64,000 nt of DNA from Oxobacter pfennigii (GCF_001317355.1 NZ_LKET01000068.1:1-64000); one strand, 5' to 3'. Counted from the stretch's first letter, positions 42,094-50,974 are shown. Numbers and translations are program-made. Notes: a model not told the origin generated them from the letters alone.

Positions 42094-43557
42094 TTATTCT
42101 CCTGCTGATGCTCCCGGATTCTTATATAAACCTCTGTAATCGAGGACATTTACACCATAATCAATGTAAATTCTCCATTCCATTCCCAAGAAGTCGAAGC
42201 CTACCCTGCTTTCGAGCTTCGGCATCTCATCGCCATTAAGGTAAGTTACTTCAATGGTATCTATGTCAGCCGGTGAAGCTGCCAGATAATGAGCTATCTC
42301 ACTGTAATCATCAAGCTCAGCATCAACTACAAGGCTGTAAGAATTACGGAATACATTTGCTACTCCCGCATGTGCTCCTGCAGGGTCAGCAAGGGAAGTA
42401 AGGAACTGCTGTGCAGCAGTTTCCAAGGATGAAGGTACTATGAGGAAAGATGGTCCTATATTCAGCACCTCTTTACCTCTTAAATTTTTCTGTACCCTCA
42501 TAGCTCTACGGCCTTCACCGATGGATATAGTATTTATAACTGCTCCGGATGAAGCTAAATTGCCATGGTCTGCATGGAAAAGAGTTTTGTTATCATATAT
42601 TGTAGGATTACTTGCAAGAGTCTTATATACAAGCTTATTTATACCTCTTCCTGCTGCCCTTACATAAGCTGCGGGTACTCTTGTAAGGACGTCTATATCA
42701 TCATTGACAAATGCTTCCCTGGTCAACCCAAATGAACGTCCAAATGTTGCTATAGATTTTTTTGCTTTGCTGTCTTTCATTTCATCAAATTTGAATTCCC
42801 CGCCCTGTGTCATTTTTACAAGTTCACCGGCCTCAGAAATCTGATAAACAGCTGCCTCTTTAAAATCAGGATTGCTGCCCTTTCTTGTCCACGCTTGATA
42901 AGTGGTATTCTGGGCTTTGTATGCTGTCGCCATGGACTTATTAACCGAATCTGACAGTATGCTTACAAACTGACTGTCAGGTGTGAGTGCAGCTCTTAAA
43001 AGCTTTTCGGCATCCAGTCTATGGGCATTATGATTGCCGGCTCTTTTTAATACATCAATTGCTATGTCACGAAGCCTCATACCCATTAAATCCCTTGCGC
43101 CTTCTGCAGGCTTGTCAATTGAAATTCCGCTTCTCATTAACAGGGCATCAGATGCCGCCGTCCTTATTTTTTCTTCTTCTGCTCTCACGACTTCAATGGC
43201 AGCAGGAGATGGCGCCCTTTCGCTTTTGATTTTTTCAAGAATTTTGCCTCTTACCTGCTCAATAGAAAGTCCATCCCGTATAAATTCGCTTGGATCCATT
43301 TCAAAGTCTCTGCACATAGTGCTTATTTCCGTCACACGCTGTCTTTCTGCCTGTATTGCCCTCTGCTCTGCCGTCTGTGTCTCAGCAGCCCTTTCCTCTT
43401 CTGCTATTTCTGCAGTTAAGGTGTCAATTTCTCTTTGCAGACTATCAAATTCAGCCTGCTCCTCGGAAGTTAACTCCCTTCCGGCTGCTCTGGCAGCATT
43501 AACAATCTCCTGCTGCTTTAATATTTTTTCACTGCGCTGATTTTTCTTCATTTTCAT
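42094..43557 (-). CDS. Major capsid protein with N-terminal scaffold (Mu gpT-like)
   Basis: The 487-residue protein starts with a charged coiled-coil delta domain (about 1-95, EEQAEFDSLQREIDTLTAEIAEEERA) that should serve as scaffold and be removed by the adjacent protease. The rest is the shell domain (MRLRDIAIDVLKRAG, IATFGRSFGLTREAFVNDDIDVL, YDNKTLFHADHGN, EWRIYIDYGVNVLDYRGLYKN). Confidence 0.88.
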   Translation of the reverse strand: MKMKKNQRSEKILKQQEIVNAARAAGRELTSEEQAEFDSLQREIDTLTAEIAEEERAAETQTAEQRAIQAERQRVTEISTMCRDFEMDPSEFIRDGLSIEQVRGKILEKIKSERAPSPAAIEVVRAEEEKIRTAASDALLMRSGISIDKPAEGARDLMGMRLRDIAIDVLKRAGNHNAHRLDAEKLLRAALTPDSQFVSILSDSVNKSMATAYKAQNTTYQAWTRKGSNPDFKEAAVYQISEAGELVKMTQGGEFKFDEMKDSKAKKSIATFGRSFGLTREAFVNDDIDVLTRVPAAYVRAAGRGINKLVYKTLASNPTIYDNKTLFHADHGNLASSGAVINTISIGEGRRAMRVQKNLRGKEVLNIGPSFLIVPSSLETAAQQFLTSLADPAGAHAGVANVFRNSYSLVVDAELDDYSEIAHYLAASPADIDTIEVTYLNGDEMPKLESRVGFDFLGMEWRIYIDYGVNVLDYRGLYKNPGASAGE

Positions 43558-43563
43558 TCCTCC

Positions 43564-44211
43564 TTAAGATAAAATATTTTGATTTATTTGAATTTGCCTT
43601 TCATAAAGGCTTAAATTAGCAAGCGCTTGCGAATTTGACCTCTCTTTTGGGTTAACCTCCGGAGGCTCGTCCATGTTTCGTCCCAATCCTACCGATGGAT
43701 CTGCAGGTGTAGGCTCCAGTGATATTTCTAAAGGCTCCCATTTCAATGCAATGTAGCATGGACCCGTAAATCTGCCATTGGATGATGTTTTTCCGGCTGA
43801 AACTTCCTCCCAGCTGCTTACTGCATATCCTACGGATACACCCTTGAGCATATCTTTTTTTACTTTCTGATAGATTTTATCGCTTTCTTCATCGTCGTCA
43901 AAGGTTACAAGAGCTTTACATTTGCGCTCACTGGCGTCAATCCATACTTTTTCAATTTTTGCTATAGGCAATCTGCCGAATTTAGGATCCCTGCCATGGG
44001 TAAAAAGTACGGTTCCCACTTCGGTGAGCCGCTTTAAGTCAACAGCTGTCTCATCATGCAGCAATATTTCAGGTCCATACCACCTGTCATATGCCAACTC
44101 AGATGAAAAAGAGAGTTCCATGGTACGGGATTCATCATTAACTGCCCGTATCTGTGCCGCTATCGTCCTCATCTGCTGCATCCCCGCCTGTGGTTTCGTC
44201 TGCTTCGTCAT
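43564..44211 (-). CDS. Prohead (capsid maturation) protease, HK97/U35-like
   Basis: A 215-residue serine protease of the prohead class. VLFTHGRDPKFGRLPIAKIEKVWID carries the likely catalytic His, and MLKGVSVGYAVSSWEEV carries the likely Ser (KGVSVGY). A later EPLEISLEPTPADPSVG is typical. Its start lies 74 bases inside the portal gene end. Confidence 0.88.
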   Translation of the reverse strand: MTKQTKPQAGMQQMRTIAAQIRAVNDESRTMELSFSSELAYDRWYGPEILLHDETAVDLKRLTEVGTVLFTHGRDPKFGRLPIAKIEKVWIDASERKCKALVTFDDDEESDKIYQKVKKDMLKGVSVGYAVSSWEEVSAGKTSSNGRFTGPCYIALKWEPLEISLEPTPADPSVGLGRNMDEPPEVNPKERSNSQALANLSLYERQIQINQNILS

Positions 44212-45661
44212 TTATTTCACCTCCTACCATTGAAATTCCTAAAGAATTGGCAAACTCTATTTCCCTAGCCCTCTGCTTTAATACATCTTTCCAATCCATG
44301 CCCCTTTCGGCACATATCCTGGCTAGGGTATCCATACCGCTCTTTATTGCCGTATCATTTGCCTTAACCTCTTTAAGGGGGTCAATCCAACTCCACCCCG
44401 GAGCTATCCATTCATGTTTCAGATATTTCAATTTATTGCTCCAAAAGTCCGGGATATTGATTTTTCCGGATATTACGGCTGATATTACAAATTCGGTATA
44501 TACCTCATGGCAGAAATGTTCAATTAAAAATTGCTGTGCCATTGTGTATGTCCGCTGGTCCTCTAATAAGCCCTGCCTTGCGCTGCTGTAATTAACCTGC
44601 GACATATCACGGGATACTGCTTCATAAGATAATCCCTGTCCGCTGCCGGCAAGCCTCTGCTGAGAGGATATAAATTCCCTTGCATTGCTGCTTTGTCCGG
44701 ATGGGTTAACCGATGCTATTGCTTCTCCCGGCTGCAATTCCTGTATCATACCCGGCGATATGGTTCTTTCCTTGTACCCGCTGTCAGGGTCTGTTTTTAT
44801 CCCACGGCCTAAGCTGCCGCTTGGATTTATTTTCGTGATAAAAACAGCTAAACAAGCAAGTATTCTTTCTTTTACGGATATAGCCTCTACAAACTCATTG
44901 ATATCTCTTACCCTTGGCAGCGTTTTAGCAAGAGGTGACATTTCCCTTATCTGCGTTGGCCTGTTTTTCTTCCAGAGAAAAATTATATCTTTTGCGGCTA
45001 TCCGTTCACTCTGGCCTGTCCAGTATCCATCAGGAGTGAATTTTTTTAAATAATATGCAACAGGCTTATTATATTGGTTAAATTCTATTCCGCCGGCAAC
45101 TCTGTTTTTATTTACTCCCGGCAGGCTGTTGAAAGATGAATCCAAATCATCTACTTCTCTGGCCTGCAAGCTGAAAGGGACAATTCCCTCGTTTGTATAT
45201 ACCTTTTGAAATATTATCCCGCCGTCAACCAACAAACGGCGCTCAGCCATGGCCTGCATCTCCTGAAAGGATTGCTGTCCGGTAATGTCACAGTTTCGGG
45301 GACGGCACCACTCTTTGAATAAATCCTCAATTTTCTGGTTTAATCCATCATCCTCTTTGCCATCGTCCTTGATTATTTTTGCTTGCACCTTAATTCCGGT
45401 ACCTACAACATTTCTTTCATAGGGGCCGATTATAGCCTCGGCTATATCGCTGTTCCTTTCAAGGTCCCTTGACCTGGCTCTTATAACATCCCTTTGACCT
45501 TGGTCAGACTGCTCTGCCGTAACATTAACAGCAGTCCATCCGGAATTAAGCCTATCCATGCCGCCGGAATCATAAAAGCCTCTTAAAGCATTTCGCCAGG
45601 CCACGCGCCTATAACCCCATGAAGGACTAAAAAAAGCTATGGTTTTATCAATCCAATTCAA
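44138..45661 (-). CDS. Portal protein (lambda gpB-type)
   Basis: The 507-residue dodecameric DNA gateway of the capsid contains ARSRDLERNSDIAEAIIGPYERNVVGTGIKVQAK, LQAREVDDLDSSF and the tail QRLAGSGQGLSYEAVSRDMSQVNYSSARQGLLED. All are marks of the lambda-type portal family. The acidic C-terminus overlaps the protease gene. Confidence 0.95.
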   Translation of the reverse strand: MNWIDKTIAFFSPSWGYRRVAWRNALRGFYDSGGMDRLNSGWTAVNVTAEQSDQGQRDVIRARSRDLERNSDIAEAIIGPYERNVVGTGIKVQAKIIKDDGKEDDGLNQKIEDLFKEWCRPRNCDITGQQSFQEMQAMAERRLLVDGGIIFQKVYTNEGIVPFSLQAREVDDLDSSFNSLPGVNKNRVAGGIEFNQYNKPVAYYLKKFTPDGYWTGQSERIAAKDIIFLWKKNRPTQIREMSPLAKTLPRVRDINEFVEAISVKERILACLAVFITKINPSGSLGRGIKTDPDSGYKERTISPGMIQELQPGEAIASVNPSGQSSNAREFISSQQRLAGSGQGLSYEAVSRDMSQVNYSSARQGLLEDQRTYTMAQQFLIEHFCHEVYTEFVISAVISGKINIPDFWSNKLKYLKHEWIAPGWSWIDPLKEVKANDTAIKSGMDTLARICAERGMDWKDVLKQRAREIEFANSLGISMVGGEINDEADETTGGDAADEDDSGTDTGS

Positions 45662-45675
45662 TTTGTCACCCCCTT

Positions 45676-45876
45676 TCAGCGCCGGTCAAACTTGGCTACA
45701 AAGGTACTGCCGCTGTTTTCCTCATTTAATTGCTGCTGTAACCGCCGTCTTTCCTGATACAGTACAGAGAGATCTGCTTTACGTACCATCCTGCTGCCTA
45801 TCCTGTATTCCTGGGCGCCGTTTTCAATGGCAGCTACTGCATTATTAATCTGGTTTAACTGCTCCTGTGTCGTCAT
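45676..45876 (-). CDS. Head-tail joining protein, gpW-like
   Basis: A 66-residue helical protein (MTTQEQLNQINNAVAAIENG, then YRIGSRMVRKADLSVLYQERRRLQQQL). Size, sequence pattern and position between terminase and portal match lambda gpW. The start at 45876 overlaps the terminase stop (ATGA) and follows GGAGGTG. Confidence 0.7.
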   Translation of the reverse strand: MTTQEQLNQINNAVAAIENGAQEYRIGSRMVRKADLSVLYQERRRLQQQLNEENSGSTFVAKFDRR

Positions 45877-47747
45877 CTTAACCACCTCCCTCTTTGCTGT
45901 ATCCAACTGCTCTCCTGCTTTATAAAATTACTTTGCGGCTGAGGCTTTGGCCTCTGCTCCTGCTGCTCTTTATTATTAAATTGCAGATATCTTACATGCA
46001 AAAGGTCAGCTGCAAGTGCGGCATAAACCTCGGAATCCAAATAGTGGTTAGCAGCATGGGAAGATTTTGGTCTCCATACTTCAACCTCAATACCGCCTTT
46101 TTTTTCTATAACTTTTTCTTCAGCGCATATCTGCTCCGCATAGTCCCTGTCACAGCCTTTATACACCATCCATGAGCCTGTACCATTAGGACGGTTAAGC
46201 CTTCCGGCGATCATATCCTTATATTGTCCGCCATCAACCATATAAAGGCGCATACCATAAGCTTTACTGTCTACCTTTTCAATGGTGCTCATAGAGTATC
46301 TGGACTGTAAAGGCCGGGAGGAACCTTTAACAGGTACTGCCCATTCCTGATTTATTACACAAAATTCATATACTTCATCTGTTCTGTCTCCGGAGTCAAC
46401 GGCACATAAATTGACCTGATATTGATTTCCGTATCTGTCCTCGAATGGATAATTCATAATGCTTTCTATCTGGTCCCAGGTTTCAGCCTGGCCATGTGCA
46501 ATATTCCAGCTGGTCATGGATGTTCCCCAGGCTCTTATTGTGTAATAAAAATAGCCCCTTTGTACGTCAACACCAGCTGTTATAAGCTGTGTGCCGTCCG
46601 GGACTACACCCTCATCATATTCAGATTGCCGCTCTAACACCAAGTCTGAATTTAATTTTACATCTGTCTGCTCCCATGGTTCCGCTAACCATGAGTTTAC
46701 AAAGTTCATGAGTAGCTCAGGGAAGTCTTTTGACTTTAAGAATTCATAAGCTATATCCCCGAATTTCAGCCAGGGGGAATAAATTGCATTTATATGGAAT
46801 GCTGTTTTCCTTGTGCCTGTTTTTCTCTCTGATATCCATTTCCCGGAGATTATCATGGTCTGCTTATGGCTGTCCATAATCATGCCCTTACATTCTTCAC
46901 ATTCATAGTATGCCGTTGCCTGGGCTTCTTCAGCTGTTGATTCCTTTGGCCATTTAATCTGCTTAAACTTAAAGGTCTGATGATGGCCGCAATGAGGGCA
47001 AGGCACATAATAGCGGCGCTGGTCATCCGCACTCTCCCACTCCTGCCATATAGGATTGGCTTTCCTTGTGGGGGTTGAAATTTTTATTATTTTCTTACTT
47101 GTCGGGTAAGTCCTTGTACGTTCAATCGCCAACTTTCGGGGGTCTGCTTCTTTACCGGAACTGAGAGGAAATTTATCCAATTCATCCATTATTACAAATC
47201 TCACGGGCTTTGAAGCAAGTGACGAAGGTGAATTCGCTCCAGAAAGCGCAATAAACATACCATCAAATTGAAGTTCAAGTAACTTACTCTCCCCTTCGTG
47301 ATATCTTTCTTTTAACTTGGGGCATAAGTCGACCATTGGTTTCAGCCTGTTTTTACTGGTCCACTCTGCAAGGTCAATAGTCGGATATACAATCATGGTC
47401 GGGCTAGGATCCTGTTCTATAATATATCCCACCATGTTGTTAGCGCCTTCTGTTCCGCCTATTTGCGTTGACTTGCAAATTACGCTTTCTTCTATTTCCG
47501 GGTCATTAAATGAGTCCATAATTTCCCTTAAGTATGGGGTTCTGTCTGTTTTCCATCTTCCTGGCTCAGATGAAGTTTTTGCATCCAGTATTCTGTTTTT
47601 ATCTGCCCATTGGGAAACTGTGAGGTCTTCCGGTGGTCTTAGTACATTAAGGGAGCTGCTTAACCAGTCAGGCCATTCATGCTTCTTCTTTCTTTTTCTT
47701 CTTGGTCGCCGAATATACGCCGTCGATAGATAATTGTCCAAGGGCAT
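45873..47747 (-). CDS. Terminase large subunit (lambda gpA family)
   Basis: A 624-residue packaging motor. The ATPase has VICKSTQIGGTEGANNMVGY (P-loop-like) and VRFVIMDELDKFP (Walker B). The nuclease domain has LITAGVDVQRGYFYYTIRAWG and LCAVDSGDRTDEVYEF. A zinc knuckle lies in between (CPHCGHHQ...CEECKG). GpA-type enzymes cut at cos sites, so the phage should have cohesive ends. Confidence 0.96.
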   Translation of the reverse strand: MPLDNYLSTAYIRRPRRKRKKKHEWPDWLSSSLNVLRPPEDLTVSQWADKNRILDAKTSSEPGRWKTDRTPYLREIMDSFNDPEIEESVICKSTQIGGTEGANNMVGYIIEQDPSPTMIVYPTIDLAEWTSKNRLKPMVDLCPKLKERYHEGESKLLELQFDGMFIALSGANSPSSLASKPVRFVIMDELDKFPLSSGKEADPRKLAIERTRTYPTSKKIIKISTPTRKANPIWQEWESADDQRRYYVPCPHCGHHQTFKFKQIKWPKESTAEEAQATAYYECEECKGMIMDSHKQTMIISGKWISERKTGTRKTAFHINAIYSPWLKFGDIAYEFLKSKDFPELLMNFVNSWLAEPWEQTDVKLNSDLVLERQSEYDEGVVPDGTQLITAGVDVQRGYFYYTIRAWGTSMTSWNIAHGQAETWDQIESIMNYPFEDRYGNQYQVNLCAVDSGDRTDEVYEFCVINQEWAVPVKGSSRPLQSRYSMSTIEKVDSKAYGMRLYMVDGGQYKDMIAGRLNRPNGTGSWMVYKGCDRDYAEQICAEEKVIEKKGGIEVEVWRPKSSHAANHYLDSEVYAALAADLLHVRYLQFNNKEQQEQRPKPQPQSNFIKQESSWIQQRGRWLR

Positions 47748-48225
47748 CTATAAGCAACTCCGTAACCATTTTTTCAATTTTTCTGACTGTAATATTATCA
47801 ACATAAGCTCCCACCTCATTTGACACTTTACGGCTGATAGCCATAAGTGACCTTTTTAGCACTACGAAAAATCTTTGCAGTTCAGAGGATACACTCTCCT
47901 TAGTTACATATTCTCCACGGGCAACTGCATTATTAAATTCAGCCTCCTCGGCTTTGTACATCTTATATTCGGCTTCCCATTTCAATTTCTGGGATGCAAG
48001 GGACATATTCTCCAGATCTTCTTCAGTTTTAATGCCGGTACCAACTAAACCCCTCCAACGTAAAATGTCCCATATCGGCCACCAACCTCGGGCAGCTTTG
48101 GGACATCCTTTTTCCTCCCACTCACTTAAAGTTTTACGGGCTATATTTAATTGCTCACATACTTCCTCGGTTGTTGCGCACAATTTACCATCAATTTCCT
48201 TGTATCTATCCTTTAAATTTTCCAT
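47677..48225 (-). CDS. Terminase small subunit (Nu1-like)
   Basis: A 182-residue DNA-recognition subunit. The N-terminal winged HTH is seen in LCATTEEVCEQLNIARKTLSEWEEKGCPKAARGWWPIWDILRW, as in lambda Nu1. The middle is a charged helix that should bind the large subunit. Its end overlaps the large subunit gene by 71 bases. Confidence 0.88.
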   Translation of the reverse strand: MENLKDRYKEIDGKLCATTEEVCEQLNIARKTLSEWEEKGCPKAARGWWPIWDILRWRGLVGTGIKTEEDLENMSLASQKLKWEAEYKMYKAEEAEFNNAVARGEYVTKESVSSELQRFFVVLKRSLMAISRKVSNEVGAYVDNITVRKIEKMVTELLIDALGQLSIDGVYSATKKKKKEEA

Positions 48226-48271
48226 GTCAAACCACCTTTGTTACCCTGATAAAATTTTTTGTACTGACGAA

Positions 48272-48333
48272 ATTCCCGGGGTTCGCCAGACCCGCACCTC
48301 CCCGGGGGCCTGGGAAGGACCCAAAATTATAAC
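48272..48333. other. Candidate cos site
   Basis: A GC-rich island in an AT-rich gap just upstream of the terminase small subunit gene, where cos lies in lambda-type phages. On the minus strand it reads GGGGGCCCGGGGAGG-like runs, then TGCGGGTCTGGCGAACCCCG. The CGCGGGTTTTCGC block of lambda cosN is similar in layout. Palindromic CCCGGGG/CCCCGGG arms lie at both sides. The exact nicks cannot be placed. Confidence 0.5.
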
Positions 48334-48368
48334 GCGGCTTATAAAACATGTCTATAAAGCTGCTTACA

Positions 48369-48644
48369 TCAAGGGTTTGTATTGCTTTCGTCTTCATCTT
48401 CCTTAGTCTTTAAATTTATTAGTTCTGCACATATGTATATAAACCTACATTTCTTTTTAATACACTTATCACAAAGTGCAGAATGGAATGCTGGCGATGT
48501 ATCTTCTTCTCGAATATCTTTACAATAGTCGCTCATTTCTAAAGTAAATTTAAGGGTCACCCACAAATCAGTATATGGATTTCCACAGGTTTTCTTATCT
48601 TTTACAGGTGGAGGTAAATTAGGTTTATTAAAAACGTAAGGCAT
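48369..48644 (-). CDS. Cysteine-rich small phage protein
   Basis: A 91-residue protein with six cysteines, four of them grouped (CDKCIKKKCRF, then YICAEL), suggesting a zinc site. It sits just upstream of cos with AAAGGGAATTAAT before its ATG. No family recognised. Confidence 0.5.
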   Translation of the reverse strand: MPYVFNKPNLPPPVKDKKTCGNPYTDLWVTLKFTLEMSDYCKDIREEDTSPAFHSALCDKCIKKKCRFIYICAELINLKTKEDEDESNTNP

Positions 48645-48683
48645 ATTAATTCCCTTTCTGATTTTTTATCTATATATGGGGTA

Positions 48684-48956
48684 TTAAATTGTTGTATTTT
48701 TAGGAGGGGAAATCTTTGTTTTGATACCAAAATATTTCAGGTCATCTATATTACCAAGGTATACACCTATATGGTCAGGATTAAATGTATTTTCTATCCA
48801 TAACCGAAATTTAAAATTTCGTAGTGGATCATAATCCGAATCACATGTTTTTATAATTACATTTGAATTTCTGGAAGGTTTTATTGAAGATTTTAAATTC
48901 ATAGCAGCAAATATCCATAAAAATAAACTGATTAATACATAAATCATATTTTTCAC
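48684..48956 (-). CDS. Small membrane-anchored phage protein
   Basis: A 90-residue protein with one N-terminal helix (MIYVLISLFLWIFAAMNL), then a soluble domain of about 65 residues. It is the first gene of the packaging operon, and a cell-envelope role is implied by the anchor only. Confidence 0.45.
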   Translation of the reverse strand: MKNMIYVLISLFLWIFAAMNLKSSIKPSRNSNVIIKTCDSDYDPLRNFKFRLWIENTFNPDHIGVYLGNIDDLKYFGIKTKISPPKNTTI

Positions 48957-49079
48957 TCCTTTAAATTTTCAGAATTGTTTCATAAGATGACACAATTTCC
49001 ATTAACTTTTGATAACTTTCTAGGTTTTTCAAGGCCTGAGGGCAAGTCAATTGTTACCCTCCCTAAATAAAGGCGAAAA

Positions 49080-49116
49080 TACCCCTCTACATTTGCACAT
49101 TACCCCTCTACATTTG
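49080..49116 (-). promoter_or_regulatory. Two direct repeats with 21-bp period upstream of the late operon
   Basis: TACCCCTCTACATTTG occurs at 49080-49095 and again, without mismatch, at 49101-49116 (CAAATGTAGAGGGGTA on the minus strand). The 21-bp period puts both on one face of the helix. They lie 125-160 bp upstream of the first packaging-operon gene in a 284-bp gap with no other function, so they probably bind the late activator. Confidence 0.55.
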
Positions 49117-49240
49117 ACAATTCAACATATCTTATTATTGTGTGTATCCTCAAAACGTATCTGTAACCCTTTATATATCAACACTTTTCGTATTTACAAT
49201 ATTAGGCTATTCACAGTTTTTTGTTTATGTTGACCATACG

Positions 49241-49789
49241 CTAAAATATTTTGAATTTTTTAACCGCATCATTAATTGATTCCTGTATTAATCCTATATA
49301 TCTAAGGGTTATTCCGGGGTCGCAATGGTTAAGAATTTCCATCAACATGACTACATCTTTTTTTTGCATATAAAAATGATAACCAAAGGTTTTACGTAAG
49401 GTATGTGTACCAATATTCTCCAATCCATATTTATTACCGGCATTCTTTAAAATCTTATATGCTGTTGTCCTATCAATTGGTTTATTCTTCTTCTGACTGG
49501 ACTTGAATACATATTCTTCCGGTGACATATCTTTCAGGTATTCATCCAGAATTTTTTTTAATACCTTATTGATGGGAAGAATGACTTGCTTCCCTGTTTT
49601 TGTCTCCCGGAGGTTTATATATTCCTTGCCTTTAAGGTCATTAACCCGGAGTTTTATAATGTCGCTGATTCTACGGCCGGTATAAATACCATACATAAAC
49701 ATTACATAATCTCTCATATTAGATTTTTTTAAATCATTTGCTATATTTTCAAGTATAATCGGGTCCCTTATTGGCTCTACATAATTCAC
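49241..49789 (-). CDS. Catalytic-domain-only tyrosine recombinase
   Basis: The 182-residue protein consists only of the catalytic domain. Arg I is in YTGRRISDIIKL, Lys in TKTGKQVILPI, HxxR in GTHTLRKTFGYHF, His in ILNHCDPG and Tyr in TLRYIGL. It lacks core- and arm-binding domains. Small recombinases like this lie just before the terminase in many Bacillota phages; their role is not known to me. It overlaps the gene before it by four bases. Confidence 0.88.
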   Translation of the reverse strand: MNYVEPIRDPIILENIANDLKKSNMRDYVMFMYGIYTGRRISDIIKLRVNDLKGKEYINLRETKTGKQVILPINKVLKKILDEYLKDMSPEEYVFKSSQKKNKPIDRTTAYKILKNAGNKYGLENIGTHTLRKTFGYHFYMQKKDVVMLMEILNHCDPGITLRYIGLIQESINDAVKKFKIF

Positions 49790-49983
49790 TTACCCCAGCT
49801 CCTTTGCACTATCGCTCCTTTACGTCTTTTATGGCTGTCATGCTGCATTAAATTTCGAATATCATAAAAGGAGAGGTGCTCCTTCTTGGGTGCCCTCTCC
49901 TTCTTTTTCCTTTTATTATTTAATTTTATATATTCATTAGGTTGTTGGCTCCGGAGTATATCTCCTATTTTCAAACACCTCAC
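49786..49983 (-). CDS. Basic small phage protein
   Basis: A 65-residue protein with about one third Lys/Arg (NNKRKKKERAPKKEHLSF, then HDSHKRRKGAIVQRSWGK), likely RNA- or DNA-binding. It is co-transcribed with the small recombinase. Function unknown. Position after a promoter-terminator pair would suit an antiterminator or regulator, but this is a guess. Confidence 0.5.
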   Translation of the reverse strand: MRCLKIGDILRSQQPNEYIKLNNKRKKKERAPKKEHLSFYDIRNLMQHDSHKRRKGAIVQRSWGK

Positions 49984-49999
49984 CTCTTTAGTGCAATAT

Positions 50000-50026
50000 A
50001 AAAAGCCCTGCTTGTATACAGGACTC
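50000..50026 (-). terminator. Terminator between the regulator gene and the late-region promoter
   Basis: The minus strand AGTCCTG-TATACAAG-CAGGGCT followed by TTTTTATA. It lies only about 12 bp after the -10 of the promoter at 50037-50065, so any transcript from that promoter ends after about 30 nt unless read-through is helped. Confidence 0.7.
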
Positions 50027-50065
50027 TTATGATACTATCATAACTCGTGTTTTTGAGTTTGTCAG
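50027..50065 (-). promoter_or_regulatory. Promoter with palindromic operator ahead of the recombinase operon
   Basis: CTGACA (50060-50065), a 17-bp spacer and TATGAT (50037-50042). A perfect palindrome TTATGATA-C-TATCATAA (50027-50043) covers the -10, so a repressor or activator site is likely. Confidence 0.6.
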
Positions 50066-50085
50066 TGTATAAAAAGTGTAGTATT

Positions 50086-50520
50086 TTATCGATTAGATAT
50101 TTCAGCACTAATTCTCTTAATCCAGTCTAATGAATATCCTAGCTCATCTGCAATTTGTTGCAAAGATTTATTTTCAATTATCTTCATCCATGCAACTTTG
50201 AAATGTATTCCTTCGAGTGAGCTAATTCTCATATCTAATTCTTCTTTTGTCCTATGTAATTGATTCAATATACCCTCTTCGATGAACAGCATATTATCTA
50301 ACCTATTGAGGTTTTCTATTATTTTATCAAATGGTAATGACACAAAATTTGATTTTGGCATACCATCTATAGTGATGGATGAAATATCTCCTGGTCCTGA
50401 AGAATGAAATTGTTTTAAGTAATATTTTTGTTCTATTTTTGCATTCTCTATTATTAATTGGTGAATTTTTATTTGGGTTAGTATGTCCTTATAATTTTCT
50501 ATATAATGCAGCTCACTCAA
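50086..50520 (-). CDS. ArpU/sigma-like late transcription regulator
   Basis: A 144-residue helical protein ending in a sigma region-4-like HTH (AWMKIIENKSLQQIADELGYSLDWIKRI). The N-terminal part is a coiled coil (HYIENYKDILTQIKIHQLIIENAKIEQ). Proteins of this layout at the end of phage early operons control late genes. I use TTG 50520, with AGAGGTGA 6 bp upstream. The open frame continues to 50640, but that part looks non-genic. Confidence 0.7.
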   Translation of the reverse strand: MSELHYIENYKDILTQIKIHQLIIENAKIEQKYYLKQFHSSGPGDISSITIDGMPKSNFVSLPFDKIIENLNRLDNMLFIEEGILNQLHRTKEELDMRISSLEGIHFKVAWMKIIENKSLQQIADELGYSLDWIKRISAEISNR

Positions 50521-50710
50521 TATAATCACCTCTCTTTTCAACCTCCTCGCCGCCCAGATACAGGGCTTGTACCCAGGCAGCATCCAGATTGCCCTTTGTT
50601 CCTTTTCCTTGTCTACATGTGGGTTATTTATTTGTTGCATTCCCTACCTTTTTTCAGGAGGGAAAATTTTGATTAAGTTAAAATAACTGATTCTATTTCA
50701 TCCTTTACTC

Positions 50711-50974
50711 CTAATTGGCACCTTTCCGCTTATTAAACTTTAACCATATACAATACAAACTTACGCCGTACGTATTGGCTATATCTTGATAAATAATCCC
50801 CTGCTCCCTTAGCCGACGTATATTTGCTAACTCACCCTGGGTAAATGTTCTTGTCTTAGGCTTACGAGTTTGAGGAGGAAGTAAATTAAACTTTCTAAGT
50901 ATCTTATCTATAGGCACTACCTCGGGTGTCAAGATTGCATATATAAGTGCATATACATTATCTTTGTTATCCAA
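50711..50974 (-). CDS. Small HTH protein
   Basis: An 87-residue protein whose C-terminal half is an HTH of the resolvase/sigma-like type (FTQGELANIRRLREQGIIYQDIANTYGVSLYCIWLKF). Probably a regulator or DNA-binding accessory protein in the early operon. Confidence 0.55.
   Translation of the reverse strand: MDNKDNVYALIYAILTPEVVPIDKILRKFNLLPPQTRKPKTRTFTQGELANIRRLREQGIIYQDIANTYGVSLYCIWLKFNKRKGAN

Noticed and set aside
49051-49233. 60-codon plus-strand frame in the late control gap
   Set aside because: It runs over the two 16-bp direct repeats and has no ribosome site.
50521-50640. N-terminal 40 codons of the longer late-regulator frame
   Set aside because: A TTG with an excellent ribosome site begins the helical domain; the upstream codons do not resemble the family.
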